IMG/VR virus record: IMGVR_UViG_3300018080_000003
Location: 62,001-126,000 of that record
Origin: a virus
DNA length: 64,000 bases
Direction: 5' to 3' (one strand)
Part shown: piece after piece, positions 38,892-47,045 of the stretch
Layout: each line of letters starts with the position of its first letter
How positions within the stretch are numbered: position 1 is the first letter of the stretch
The notes under the pieces: generated by a model
Told to the model about the DNA's origin: nothing
The model's input: only the letters and a program-made list of their open reading frames with translations
The model's database searches: none
Position numbers and translations under genes: made by a program

Positions 38892-39223
38892 GCAAAGTCA
38901 CCGATCTCAAAGGAGCCCTCGGGCTCGTAAAAATCTGGAACCACGGACACATCCTCGTCTACCCCTCGACCAATCGAGGCTACGTCTGCATCACACAAAG
39001 GGGGCACAAAGACCGCAACGGCAAACTCATGAAGCCCGGCACCGTGGGTCCTTCTGATGGCTTCTTTGGCATGGGTGCCAAGGCGTTCGAGCCGAAGACT
39101 TTCCGCCACCCCTTGGTGGGGCCGGGGGACCTAGACGAGAAGAACAAGCATCTGTTCGATCTCTACGGAGGTCGAACCGCTTCTGTTGAAGAGCAACACG
39201 CGTTCGCTCAGAGGAGGCTCTGA
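38888..39223 (+). CDS. Hypothetical protein
   Basis: 111 residues from ATG 38888, beta-type start (GLVKIWNHGHILVYPSTNRG) and a His/Lys-rich centre. TGATG to the next gene. No family recognised. Confidence 0.55.
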   Translation: MSKVTDLKGALGLVKIWNHGHILVYPSTNRGYVCITQRGHKDRNGKLMKPGTVGPSDGFFGMGAKAFEPKTFRHPLVGPGDLDEKNKHLFDLYGGRTASVEEQHAFAQRRL

Positions 39224-39576
39224 TGCCGCTCATCGACCCAAAAAACCAGCCCCCCATCCCTAAATGGTGGACCAACGTCAAAGTTGGGACGAAGATCGTC
39301 GCCGGAGCCGGCCGCGGTATCAGAGCCATCGTCATCCAGCCTTGGAACGACGTGTTCCTCGGTTGCGCAAAGCAGGTGTGGAGGACTCCTGCTGCAGCGG
39401 GAGCGAATCTACTTCAGCCTCGATGGGAGATGTTTGCCCTTCGAGAAATTGAACTCTTCGACCAGTTCTGGTTGCCGCTAGACACTGCAGAAGAGCTTCT
39501 CACGTCGTTCAGAAGTTGGATCGAGGCTCATGACCCCGACGGCTTCTTCGAGCCGGAAGCAAGGAAGACACAATGA
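39223..39576 (+). CDS. Hypothetical protein
   Basis: 117 residues, MPLIDPKNQPPIPKWWTNVK, VIQPWNDVFLGCAKQVW. Its strand motif VIQPWND resembles proteins at 34976 and 37648. Acidic C terminus. ATGA-coupled. Confidence 0.55.
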   Translation: MPLIDPKNQPPIPKWWTNVKVGTKIVAGAGRGIRAIVIQPWNDVFLGCAKQVWRTPAAAGANLLQPRWEMFALREIELFDQFWLPLDTAEELLTSFRSWIEAHDPDGFFEPEARKTQ

Positions 39577-40019
39577 CACGTTCTGGATACTCCGACGACT
39601 TTGGCTGCGGTGGCCCTGAAGAGATGTGGGCCAACATCCGCTACCGAGGAGCCGTCAAGTCAGCTATCCGTGGCAAGCGCGGCCAGCGCCTGCTCCGCAA
39701 CCTTCGTGACGCCCTCGACGCGATGCCCGTCAAAGAACTGATCGAGATGGAGATGCAGGCCCCCTCAGGGGCCTACTGCGCCCTAGGGGCGCTCGCTGCG
39801 CATGAGGGGCGCGACCTGAAGGAGATGCGCTTCGACGATGAGACCGACGCTGAGCGCATCGCGGAGGATTTCGACGTCGCGACCTCTCTGATCCGAGAGA
39901 TCGTTTTCGAGAACGACGACGACTTCGGACCCTACACCAAGGACACGGCCGAGGTCCGAAAGCGGCGCTGGAAGCGCGTGCGGAGCTGGGTCGAGAGTCA
40001 GATCCGAGAGAGGCCATGA
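39573..40019 (+). CDS. DUF6197-type phage protein
   Basis: 148 residues. RGKRGQRLLRNLRDALDAMP, then SGAYCALGALAAHEGRDLKE, then a C-terminal acidic/Trp helix (KRRWKRVRSWVESQI). The YCALGAL motif is common in small phage proteins of unknown role and echoes the 38290 protein. Confidence 0.6.
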   Translation: MTRSGYSDDFGCGGPEEMWANIRYRGAVKSAIRGKRGQRLLRNLRDALDAMPVKELIEMEMQAPSGAYCALGALAAHEGRDLKEMRFDDETDAERIAEDFDVATSLIREIVFENDDDFGPYTKDTAEVRKRRWKRVRSWVESQIRERP

Positions 40020-40552
40020 CCGACCACCGCGTCCCGCTGTTCAACCACCAGCCCGTGCAGAAGTTCCACGTCAGCAACAAGGGCGAGTACGGCATCTTCC
40101 TCCTCGATGGCAACACGCTCATCATCTACAGCAGCTTCGGGAGCTACGGCCATCACTGGAGCCATCCGGGGGCAGACATCCGGAAGTTCCTCCTCAAGGT
40201 CGAGAAGAGCTACTTGCTGAGCAAGCTCTGTCCCTCCAACTGGTACACCTACTCTCGCACCGACTACGACAAGACCTTCCAGCGCGTGCGTGAAGAGATC
40301 CTTCGCGACCGCCGCGACGGCGGTCTGACCAAGGAGCAAGCGAGGGAGGAGTGGAAGCTCTCTGAGCAGATCCTAGCGCACCACGAAGGCTACCTCTGGG
40401 AGTGGTACGAGCACACGAGGCTGCAAGATGCGCACGAGCTGACGGTCATGCAGCCCTACCCCGGACAGCTCGAAGGTCTCTACCGAGATCTCTGGCCCGG
40501 GTTCAGAGCCATGCTCCAAGAAGACCTAAACCCCAAGCAGTACCTCGCATGA
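40016..40552 (+). CDS. Conserved-looking hypothetical protein
   Basis: 178 residues. HVSNKGEYGIFLLDGNTLII, SSFGSYGHHWSHPGADIRKF, KSYLLSKLCPSNWYTYSRTD. The first half looks like a compact alpha/beta domain also seen in other phage proteins, from memory; function unknown. Confidence 0.6.
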   Translation: MTDHRVPLFNHQPVQKFHVSNKGEYGIFLLDGNTLIIYSSFGSYGHHWSHPGADIRKFLLKVEKSYLLSKLCPSNWYTYSRTDYDKTFQRVREEILRDRRDGGLTKEQAREEWKLSEQILAHHEGYLWEWYEHTRLQDAHELTVMQPYPGQLEGLYRDLWPGFRAMLQEDLNPKQYLA

Positions 40553-40734
40553 GGTTCCGCATCAGAGGGGCACGCTGGTTCAAAATGCTCCAGCAGAAGT
40601 CTAAGGTCGTCGCGAAGAAGATAGGGCTCTCGTACCCCAGCGATGACCCCGACATCATGGCCAAGGTCCACGCAGAAGCTGAGCGCCAAATGACGACTCG
40701 ACTGACCGAAGCTTTCAGGAAGGAGACCCAGTGA
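40549..40734 (+). CDS. Small basic protein
   Basis: 61 residues, MRFRIRGARWFKMLQQKSKV, mostly helical and basic. GTGA overlap with the next gene. No family. Confidence 0.5.
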   Translation: MRFRIRGARWFKMLQQKSKVVAKKIGLSYPSDDPDIMAKVHAEAERQMTTRLTEAFRKETQ

Positions 40735-41096
40735 AGATCAACTACCGCAACATGCTCGAAAAACTTGCCATCCAAGCAAGGCGGGCTCTCGCCACGGCCA
40801 AGCCTGATCCTGCCGAAGAGTTTCGGTGCGAAGAATTCAAGCGCCTCCACCAGATGAGCGAGAAGGTGCTCGGAGAGCTTCAGTCTGAAGGCAACGCACC
40901 AGACGAATGGTTCGAGAAGCTGAAGCCGCACGATGCGATCTACGACAACCACGAGAAGCAGGTCGTCTTCGCTCTCACCAACTACGACCACAACGAAGGC
41001 GGCATCTATGTGGAGTGGCGCGAGGGCAAGAAAGTCCTGCAGACCTTCATCCCCAAGAAGATCCTCAAAGAGGACATGGTCAAATGGAATCCGTAG
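40731..41096 (+). CDS. Hypothetical protein
   Basis: 121 residues from GTG 40731, MKINYRNMLEKLAIQARRAL... with YDNHEKQVVFALTNYDHNEG and strands at the C-terminus. No family. Confidence 0.55.
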   Translation: MKINYRNMLEKLAIQARRALATAKPDPAEEFRCEEFKRLHQMSEKVLGELQSEGNAPDEWFEKLKPHDAIYDNHEKQVVFALTNYDHNEGGIYVEWREGKKVLQTFIPKKILKEDMVKWNP

Positions 41097-41407
41097 ACTT
41101 CGAGGCCTACAACCGATTCCTCGCCGCACGAGGCAGGTACCTGCGGGAGAGCGGCTGGACCCCATGGATCGATGGGAACCATCTAAACCGCCTTCAGAGC
41201 GCAGAGGGGGCGCCCATCGTGCTGTGGAAGCCACCGCCGTGGATCCATGCCGACCGGCCCTACATGGACACCGAGACTGCAATATCTTGGCAGACCAACG
41301 AACACGCCATCGAACTGAAGCACCTCGGCCGCGCCATCGCCGAGCGCGAGCGCGAGCGCGCCCGGAAACAAAAGAAGAAGTGCCTTGTGTCCTTGGAGGA
41401 GAGATGA
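41084..41407 (+). CDS. Hypothetical protein with basic tail
   Basis: 107 residues from ATG 41084, overlapping the previous end. YNRFLAARGRYLRESGWTPW and IVLWKPPPWIHADRPYMDTE; the last ~25 residues are Glu/Arg/Lys-rich. No family. Confidence 0.55.
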   Translation: MESVDFEAYNRFLAARGRYLRESGWTPWIDGNHLNRLQSAEGAPIVLWKPPPWIHADRPYMDTETAISWQTNEHAIELKHLGRAIAERERERARKQKKKCLVSLEER

Positions 41408-41499
41408 GCCTAAAGCCTGGAGTCGTGCTCCGCACGCGGAAGATCGACACCTACTCTGACGTCCCGGAAGGAGAGGGAGAGAAAGAAGAAGATGAGTGA
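41404..41499 (+). CDS. 31-residue peptide
   Basis: ATG 41404 (ATGA overlap), MSLKPGVVLRTRKIDTYSDV then acidic tail EGEGEKEEDE. Overlaps the next ATG by eight bases. Supported by tiling. Confidence 0.45.
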   Translation: MSLKPGVVLRTRKIDTYSDVPEGEGEKEEDE

Positions 41500-41680
41500 T
41501 CAAGAATACGAGGCCCTCAAGAGCCTACAGGCTGCTTCCAGGGCGCTGTCTCGGTGCGCCGAGCGCGTCAGGCTCTACGACTTGACACTCCAGAGCGCGC
41601 GCTACGCCATTTCGTCCGACCTCGATGAGATCGACGCCCACATCCAAGATGTACGAGAGAGGGTAGAAGACGATGAGTGA
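41492..41680 (+). CDS. 62-residue helical protein
   Basis: MSDQEYEALKSLQAASRALS, SARYAISSDLDEIDAHIQDV. Helical, acidic; GGAGAGGGAGAGAAAG upstream. Possibly a coiled-coil dimer. Confidence 0.55.
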   Translation: MSDQEYEALKSLQAASRALSRCAERVRLYDLTLQSARYAISSDLDEIDAHIQDVRERVEDDE

Positions 41681-41969
41681 CGAAACCCAGCCCCTCCTCC
41701 GCGTCGATGCCGTCAACGACACGCTCGCCGCCTACCGGGTCGACGTCGACCAAGGAGTCACACCAAGCTCCTGGGCACGCATTCTCGCTGGATCCGTTGA
41801 AGCCATCGTCTCCGAAACCTTCCGCGTCGGCGCCCATCCTCCCCACGCGACCCCTGAGCAGATGAAAGCCCTCATCGCGGCACACTTCGTCTCCGAAATG
41901 GTCAACCCTCAACACGCCGTCGCCCCCAACTTCGCCGTCATCGACGGCGGAAAGAGCGAAGAGTCATGA
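41673..41969 (+). CDS. Hypothetical protein
   Basis: 98 residues, MSDETQPLLRVDAVNDTLAA; helical second half (EQMKALIAAHFVSEMV). ATGA-coupled. No family. Confidence 0.5.
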   Translation: MSDETQPLLRVDAVNDTLAAYRVDVDQGVTPSSWARILAGSVEAIVSETFRVGAHPPHATPEQMKALIAAHFVSEMVNPQHAVAPNFAVIDGGKSEES

Positions 41970-42472
41970 AGCCTGCCGTCATGAAGGCGCCCTACTTCTT
42001 CTCCACCCGCGATGTGCAAGACTGGCTCAAGGAGAAGGCAGAAGAGCCTGGCGGGGCCGAGTGTCCCTGCTGTGGCCAGCTCGTCAAAACGTACCGGCGC
42101 TCCATCAGTCCAAAGGCAGCCCGATGGCTGCTGTGGCTGTGCAAATACTACGACGGCATCGTCGTGGGGCAGCCAGACAGACCCGTTGACGAGATTTGGA
42201 TCAGCACCACCCACTACCCCGTCAAGGGTGGCGACTACGCCAAGCTCCGCCACTGGGGGCTCGTACGCAAGAAGCCGAAGGACGTGAGCGATAAGAGCCG
42301 CAAGGCCGGCATGTGGCAGCCCACGGGCCTCGGCATCCGCTTTGCGAAGGGACAGGAAAGCGTCCCGAAGTACTGCTACATGCAGCTCGGCCAAGTCATC
42401 TCCAAGTCTGTCGAAACCATCCACATCGGAGACATTCTCAAAGGAGAAGTCTTCCAGTCCCCTGGCCCATGA
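41966..42472 (+). CDS. Zinc-finger phage protein
   Basis: 168 residues. AECPCCGQLVKTYRRSISPK has a CxxC pair, followed by AARWLLWLCKYYDGI and YAKLRHWGLVRKKPKDVSDK, then PTGLGIRFAKGQESVPKYCY. The Zn pair plus winged-helix-like segment recurs in phage proteins of unknown function; DNA binding is likely. Confidence 0.65.
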   Translation: MKPAVMKAPYFFSTRDVQDWLKEKAEEPGGAECPCCGQLVKTYRRSISPKAARWLLWLCKYYDGIVVGQPDRPVDEIWISTTHYPVKGGDYAKLRHWGLVRKKPKDVSDKSRKAGMWQPTGLGIRFAKGQESVPKYCYMQLGQVISKSVETIHIGDILKGEVFQSPGP

Positions 42473-42651
42473 AGAGAATCTACCAAGCCGAGTTCGACCA
42501 CCTGGACCGTCAGATCCAAAGCCTACTCCTCAAGGCAAGCCAGAGCGGCGACCGAGATGGGCCATCCATCAGCGCCGAGCTGCGGATGATGGTCTACGAC
42601 CTCGCCAAGACGCAGAAGCGGATGCTCAAACTGATGGAGCGCATGGCATGA
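42469..42651 (+). CDS. 60-residue helical protein
   Basis: ATG 42469, MKRIYQAEFDHLDRQIQSLL, RMMVYDLAKTQKRMLKLMER. Coiled-coil-like; ATGA-coupled. Confidence 0.55.
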   Translation: MKRIYQAEFDHLDRQIQSLLLKASQSGDRDGPSISAELRMMVYDLAKTQKRMLKLMERMA

Positions 42652-42926
42652 TCATCTACCTCGCCGTCAGGGGCAGCCGTGCCCAGGGCGACAAGCTCTA
42701 CAACCAGCTCCTCTTCGAGACGTTGCTCGTCACCGTCGACCTGGAGAAGGCGATCATCGTCGCTCGTGACTACGCCAAGAGATACGGGATGAACGACATG
42801 AGCCCCCTGCTGCCCAGAGAAGGCAAGATTCGAGCGATTTGGAGCGGAGAAGAAGGCCAGACCTGGGTCGAACGTCACTTGGTCAAAGACCTCATCATCA
42901 ACCTGGACGACATCGATGACCCTTGA
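42648..42926 (+). CDS. Hypothetical protein
   Basis: 92 residues, MIIYLAVRGSRAQGDKLYNQ, LFETLLVTVDLEKAIIVARD, ending INLDDIDDP. Alpha/beta; no family. Confidence 0.5.
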   Translation: MIIYLAVRGSRAQGDKLYNQLLFETLLVTVDLEKAIIVARDYAKRYGMNDMSPLLPREGKIRAIWSGEEGQTWVERHLVKDLIINLDDIDDP

Positions 42927-43101
42927 GACGCTCATCGGGATCCAAACCGGCCTCGGCATCTACCTCGGCGTCCAGGCGCTCTACTGGAACTGGCGCCACA
43001 GACGACTGAAAGGAGAGCTGGCGAAGACGTCCGGCGTCCTGGAAGAGCTGAACACTCGACTGGAAAAGATGAACCAACATCTTCGAAAGAAAAAGAAATG
43101 A
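42916..43101 (+). CDS. 61-residue membrane-anchored protein
   Basis: A short hydrophobic segment (IGIQTGLGIYLGVQALYW) precedes a basic coiled coil (EELNTRLEKMNQHLRKKKK). Resembles small i-spanin-like architecture only superficially. ATGA-coupled to the RNase. Confidence 0.55.
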   Translation: MTLETLIGIQTGLGIYLGVQALYWNWRHRRLKGELAKTSGVLEELNTRLEKMNQHLRKKKK

Positions 43102-43646
43102 ACTACTACTTCGACACCGAATTCATGGAAGATGGCAAGACCATCGAGCTGCTCAGCATCGGCATCGTCGCCGAGGATGGTCGTGAGCTGTACCTGGAGA
43201 ACAGCGAGGCGGACCACTCAAAGGCCAACGCGTTCGTCAAGGCGGAGGTGCTTCCCTACCTTGAGCGCTCAGAGGAGGTACTCAGGACGAAGAAGCAGAT
43301 TGCTAAAGCCGTCCGCAAGTTCTGCCTTGACGACCTGAACAACCTGCAGCGACAGGCCCAGCACCAGTTCTGGGCCTACTACTGCGCCTACGACTGGGTC
43401 GTCATGTGTCAGCTTTTCGGCAACATGACCGACCTCCCGGAAGGCTTCCCCATGTGGTGCCACGACCTCATGCAGACGGGTGTGGAAGTCAGAAAAGTTA
43501 CCCACGAGAAGAACTGCTGGATCGCAGGCGGCGACGTCAAGTTCCGCATCCCCGGCTTCAACAAGCATCACGCCCTCCACGACGCCCGCTGGTGCAAGCT
43601 GGCATATCACGCCATCGAGCAGGTGCGAGACAAGCGAGGCTTCTGA
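43098..43646 (+). CDS. RNase AS-like 3'-5' exoribonuclease (DEDDh)
   Basis: 182 residues. The start YYFDTEFMEDGKTIELLSIG and VAEDGRELYLE follow mycobacterial RNase AS (Rv2179c) closely. WAYYCAYDWVVMCQLFGNM holds the second acidic site and KHHALHDARWCKLAY the final His and Asp. RNase AS removes adenylates from RNA 3' ends. In the phage it could mature tRNAs or turn over mRNA. Confidence 0.85.
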   Translation: MNYYFDTEFMEDGKTIELLSIGIVAEDGRELYLENSEADHSKANAFVKAEVLPYLERSEEVLRTKKQIAKAVRKFCLDDLNNLQRQAQHQFWAYYCAYDWVVMCQLFGNMTDLPEGFPMWCHDLMQTGVEVRKVTHEKNCWIAGGDVKFRIPGFNKHHALHDARWCKLAYHAIEQVRDKRGF

Positions 43647-43879
43647 TGAAAATCAGGGAAGGGCTCATCGAGCCCCAGAATGAGCGTGAGAAGGAGATCG
43701 AAGCTGAGGAGTCTCTCTGCTTCGAAATCCAAGAGCTGATCGCAAAGGCCGTAGAGTCAGCGGATCGTTCCCAGGATGACTACCAACACCTCCTTCATCC
43801 AGACGCCGAGCTGACCTTCAGACAGGTCGCACGAGAACTTCACCACCTCGGCTTCAGACTCATCCTCAGCCTAAAGTGA
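43646..43879 (+). CDS. 77-residue helical protein
   Basis: TGATG-coupled, MKIREGLIEPQNEREKEIEA, ending RQVARELHHLGFRLILSLK. No family. Confidence 0.5.
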   Translation: MKIREGLIEPQNEREKEIEAEESLCFEIQELIAKAVESADRSQDDYQHLLHPDAELTFRQVARELHHLGFRLILSLK

Positions 43880-43992
43880 TCATTCTCAGCATCGCCTTGG
43901 CGGTATGTCTCGCCATCGCAGCCAACAGCATTGCCATCTGGAGCCTCCACAAGCGGCTCAAGGACCTTGAAAAGGAAAGGGAAGAGCCATGA
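43876..43992 (+). CDS. 38-residue membrane peptide
   Basis: GTG 43876 overlapping the previous stop (GTGA), ILSIALAVCLAIAANSIAIW followed by a charged helix. Stop overlaps the next ATG. One span; function unknown. Confidence 0.6.
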   Translation: MIILSIALAVCLAIAANSIAIWSLHKRLKDLEKEREEP

Positions 43993-44318
43993 ACAAGGGA
44001 GACCGCGTCGGTGCCATCCTCGGCGCCGACTACGACAACGACACCGTCCAAGTGCTCGGGTACGGAACGTTTCAGGGCTACGAAGTGCCGCCGCCTGATG
44101 ACGGCTGGATTGCCCAGGCGCTTCACGACGTGAAGCAGACCAACGCGAAGATCCTCCTCGACACCGGAGAGGTCGTCTGGGGCTGCCAGTGCTGGTGGGG
44201 GCTGGAGAACGAGGTGAAAGAGAAGATCGACCGCTTCAAGGACAACGGCTGGGAGATCAAACATACAACCATCGCTGCCGCGCTCGAAAAGGCCAAGGCA
44301 GAGGAGTCACTCGGATGA
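43989..44318 (+). CDS. Hypothetical protein
   Basis: 109 residues, MNKGDRVGAILGADYDNDTV, YGTFQGYEVPPPDDGWIAQA, VWGCQCWWGLENEVKEKIDR. The SH3-like strand start and CQCWWG resemble small phage proteins of unknown role. Confidence 0.55.
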   Translation: MNKGDRVGAILGADYDNDTVQVLGYGTFQGYEVPPPDDGWIAQALHDVKQTNAKILLDTGEVVWGCQCWWGLENEVKEKIDRFKDNGWEIKHTTIAAALEKAKAEESLG

Positions 44319-44587
44319 GAATCTACGCCATCTTCGGACAACGCAACTGCACCTATGAGGACGAGTACGCGCCCGAGCTTCTCGAAGCCTGGGACGAGTA
44401 CGCCATCGATGAAAACGAGCAAGGCTGGGACGAGAAGCTCGACAAGTGGTTTTCGATGCAAGGGCCCAGCAAGGAGTTCTCCAAGATCGAAGTGTTCCAC
44501 ATCGAGGTCGACGAAGAGATGATCTACAGGGTGCTGCGCACCTCACCCGAACTCGGCGCTCTCATCCAGAAGGCTCCGGCGTCATGA
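44315..44587 (+). CDS. Hypothetical acidic protein
   Basis: 90 residues, MRIYAIFGQRNCTYEDEYAP, ELLEAWDEYAIDENEQGWDE. Acidic; no family. Confidence 0.55.
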   Translation: MRIYAIFGQRNCTYEDEYAPELLEAWDEYAIDENEQGWDEKLDKWFSMQGPSKEFSKIEVFHIEVDEEMIYRVLRTSPELGALIQKAPAS

Positions 44588-45009
44588 GCAGCGGCAACAA
44601 GTACGTGGACGGTGCCATCATCCGTGCGCTGGCTCAACTGGCGCGTGACCAGCACCTGATCGATGAGATCATCAACGACAGCATCGACCGAGGAGAGCTG
44701 GTTCAGCGAGCCAGTTACGAGCTGATGTTTCTGCGGGGCGGCTTCCCGAAGCACGTCGTCAAGCAGCGGAAGAAGAAGTGGATCAAGGTCAACCGTCACA
44801 ACATCGACTTCAACAAGCGCCATGGCGACAGCCGGCCTCCCTTGTCGGTGAAGCAGTCTGGAGAGCCCGTCATGAAGGGGCATCAACTCGTCGCCAAGCT
44901 TCCCAGCGGCAACGAGGCCTTCCGCGTCGTCTACAACCCCGACAAGCCCCTGAGCTGCGGGGCGACGGTGTGGATCGAGACCAACCTAGAAATCGAGGTC
45001 GTAGACTGA
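44584..45009 (+). CDS. Hypothetical protein
   Basis: 141 residues, MSSGNKYVDGAIIRALAQLA, basic middle (VVKQRKKKWIKVNRHNIDFN), beta end (GATVWIETNLEIEVVD). Possible nucleic-acid binder. Confidence 0.55.
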   Translation: MSSGNKYVDGAIIRALAQLARDQHLIDEIINDSIDRGELVQRASYELMFLRGGFPKHVVKQRKKKWIKVNRHNIDFNKRHGDSRPPLSVKQSGEPVMKGHQLVAKLPSGNEAFRVVYNPDKPLSCGATVWIETNLEIEVVD

Positions 45010-45010
45010 G

Positions 45011-45217
45011 ATGCCACAGTTTCCAAACAAGGGTCATCGCATCTGGGCTGTCTTGATGCTCATATTTGGAGTCTTCCTCCTGCTCCCCCTCGCGGTCATC
45101 GTCGTGGCCACAATCTTGAGCCGGTTCGGAGACACTGGGAAGCTCTTGGCCATCCTCTTCATGGGCGCTGTCCTGGCGCGATGGATCTACAACCTCACAA
45201 AGAAGGAGCCGTCATGA
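45011..45217 (+). CDS. Two-span membrane protein
   Basis: 68 residues: VLMLIFGVFLLLPLAVIVVA and KLLAILFMGAVLARWIY are two membrane segments, basic C terminus (NLTKKEPS). Start follows the previous stop with no gap. Confidence 0.6.
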   Translation: MPQFPNKGHRIWAVLMLIFGVFLLLPLAVIVVATILSRFGDTGKLLAILFMGAVLARWIYNLTKKEPS

Positions 45218-45540
45218 TGAATCTCTACCAGAAGATGCAAGACACCGAGCCCGGCAGGTACGCCGTAGCCATCGCGGAGATCCTCTACGACCCGGGCCGC
45301 CTGAACCGGAAGGGCAACGACGAACTTCGGAAGGAGCTGACCAGGGCTCAGCACTACCTGGAAGCCATCGCACACGAGAAGCTCCGCAAGGAGCACCCCT
45401 GGATCGAGGGCTTCATCAGCGCCGCTACACGAGAGATGAAAGAGGAGCTTCAGGGGCTGAAGAAAGAGCTTCAAGAGCTGAGAGAAGAGAACGAACGCCT
45501 TGAGCTTGAGAGCCGAGGCACCAGCGACCTCATGACATGA
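45214..45540 (+). CDS. Coiled-coil protein
   Basis: 108 residues from ATG 45214. The C-terminal ~45 residues form heptads (EMKEELQGLKKELQELREEN). ATGA-coupled to the next gene. Confidence 0.55.
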   Translation: MMNLYQKMQDTEPGRYAVAIAEILYDPGRLNRKGNDELRKELTRAQHYLEAIAHEKLRKEHPWIEGFISAATREMKEELQGLKKELQELREENERLELESRGTSDLMT

Positions 45541-45785
45541 ACGGAAGCTGGATCCTCAAGCCCAAACTCTACCGGATGCTCCACGCCATCGGCCACCGCG
45601 TAGCCTTCGCCGACGAGGTGGATGGCCTCGACGACTGGATCATGCACCGGCTCACATGGGTCAAGACGCAAGCCAGACAATCAGGCTGGGATGAGGACCA
45701 GATCGATGAAGCCGTCATGGACGGGTTGGTCACTGGTCGGGCTGCAGCCTTTCAGCACTTGACCCAAGGACCAAGGCGGGTGTAA
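45537..45785 (+). CDS. Hypothetical protein
   Basis: 82 residues, MNGSWILKPKLYRMLHAIGH, LTWVKTQARQSGWDEDQIDE. Its TAA lies inside the following dyad. No family. Confidence 0.5.
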   Translation: MNGSWILKPKLYRMLHAIGHRVAFADEVDGLDDWIMHRLTWVKTQARQSGWDEDQIDEAVMDGLVTGRAAAFQHLTQGPRRV

Positions 45786-45795
45786 CGTGCGTTAC
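45759..45795 (+). promoter_or_regulatory. GTAAC-N4-GTTAC dyad promoter
   Basis: GTAACGTGCGTTAC (45782-45795) inside a perfect TGTAACG/CGTTACA palindrome. TTGACC (45759-45764) with TGTAAC (45781-45786) at 16 bp is a possible promoter for the gene at 45810. Confidence 0.55.
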
Positions 45796-45809
45796 AAAAG
45801 GGGAGCAAG

Positions 45810-46061
45810 ATGTCAACGAAGCGCGAGAGCTTCTTTCTAGAAACCGATCTTACGGTCGACGAGGCCGAAGAGCTAGACGCGGAGATGGCCATCGCAGAGC
45901 GACACCTGCTCTTTGCCCTTCAGGTCGCTCGGCGTGCGCGCCGCAACGACGTCAGCCGCTACCAGAAGAAGCTCCTCGACGATGTGCGAGCCATCCGTCG
46001 CATGACCGTCCCCGTCTGCAAGGCTGCGAAGAAGATTCAGAAGAAAGAACAAGCGAAGTGA
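45810..46061 (+). CDS. Helical basic protein
   Basis: 83 residues, AAAAGGGGAGCAAG before ATG. MSTKRESFFLETDLTVDEAE, then AERHLLFALQVARRARRNDV and a Lys-rich end. No family. First gene after a dyad. Confidence 0.55.
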   Translation: MSTKRESFFLETDLTVDEAEELDAEMAIAERHLLFALQVARRARRNDVSRYQKKLLDDVRAIRRMTVPVCKAAKKIQKKEQAK

Positions 46062-46531
46062 TCAACGGACCCTTTTCCTTCCGCATCCAGAACCTGCACG
46101 TGAAGCACGGCAAGATGACTTGGGTGGACTCCGCCGCTGGCGGCTTCTTCAGTCACTTCGAGGACGCCTACAAGTGGGCTAAAGAGCATGCGGGTGACGA
46201 GGCCTTCTGGCGCGTCATGCCCTACAAACCCTACATCATCGAGGGCCTCAATCCGGAGGCGAACGGCAAGCCTCGCGCACACGACAACGTCATCCAGATG
46301 CCAGACCCGATGGATGAAAAGCGAGGGCGCGTCGTGTTGGCCTTCCGAGAGATGCTCGCGATGGCAGAAAAAGGCGACATCCTCGACTACGTCACCGTCT
46401 GGGTCAAGCCAGGCGATCCTGAGTCTGTCAGTTGGCGCAGTGAGACGTCGAATGGAATCTTCCAACTCCTCGGCGCCATCAGCGTCTTCCGCGACCACAT
46501 CGCGCGGAGAATTCTGGAGAGCAAGCGATGA
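46058..46531 (+). CDS. Hypothetical protein
   Basis: 157 residues from GTG 46058 (GTGA overlap), FSFRIQNLHVKHGKMTWVDS and a helical end (GIFQLLGAISVFRDHIARRI). No family. Confidence 0.55.
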   Translation: MINGPFSFRIQNLHVKHGKMTWVDSAAGGFFSHFEDAYKWAKEHAGDEAFWRVMPYKPYIIEGLNPEANGKPRAHDNVIQMPDPMDEKRGRVVLAFREMLAMAEKGDILDYVTVWVKPGDPESVSWRSETSNGIFQLLGAISVFRDHIARRILESKR

Positions 46532-46755
46532 ATGAAGAAGAGAGAAGCGATGACCTTCCTGAGGAGGGCTACTGCTATTGTGGCAGAACGCTGCCGATGT
46601 TCGCGTTCAGGCAGATGGAGAGCCAGTGTGACTCTCGTTACACTCATCGCTGCCTCTGCAAGCGCGTCTACCGCTACCACGCTCCTGAGCGAAGAGTCAT
46701 GCATGTAAGCAACGACTACGCGGGGCCTGGAGAGAACCTCTACCTCGTTCACTGA
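46528..46755 (+). CDS. Small zinc-binding protein
   Basis: 75 residues. EGYCYCGRTL and YTHRCLCKRVYRYH supply two Cys pairs and His. A near-match to the dyad (GTGAC-N4-GTTAC, near 46628) lies inside it, about 110 bp before the DnaA-like gene. Confidence 0.55.
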   Translation: MNEEERSDDLPEEGYCYCGRTLPMFAFRQMESQCDSRYTHRCLCKRVYRYHAPERRVMHVSNDYAGPGENLYLVH

Positions 46756-47045
46756 TGTTTGAGCCCGGTCGGACGTGGGACGACACCGTCGACAAGCTTG
46801 AAGAGCGTGGCCTGCTTCAGCTGGCTCACACCATCTGTGAGAGAAACCATGTCACCATCGACGAACTGTGCGGGCGAAGCCGCCTGCAGCACGTCGCGCT
46901 CGCGAGGTTTCATCTGTGGTTCTACCTCTACACGAAAAAGAACATGTCGACGCGAGCCATCGGGTTTCTGTTCGGGATGGATCGAACCTCAGTCATGAAC
47001 GGCATCAAAGTGTACGGAGAAAGCATCTGTGAGAACCTTGAGTGA
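46755..47045 (+). CDS. DnaA domain IV-like DNA-binding protein
   Basis: 96 residues. RSRLQHVALARFHLWFYLYT, KKNMSTRAIGFLFGMDRTSV and MNGIKVY reproduce the helix-turn-helix and signature loop of the DnaA C-terminal domain, here with DRTSV where DnaA has DHTTV. No AAA+ domain is present. It may bind a phage origin or compete at host DnaA boxes. Confidence 0.75.
   Translation: MFEPGRTWDDTVDKLEERGLLQLAHTICERNHVTIDELCGRSRLQHVALARFHLWFYLYTKKNMSTRAIGFLFGMDRTSVMNGIKVYGESICENLE

Noticed and set aside
40503-41450. 315-codon minus-strand open frame
   Set aside because: It is antisense to four coupled plus-strand genes.
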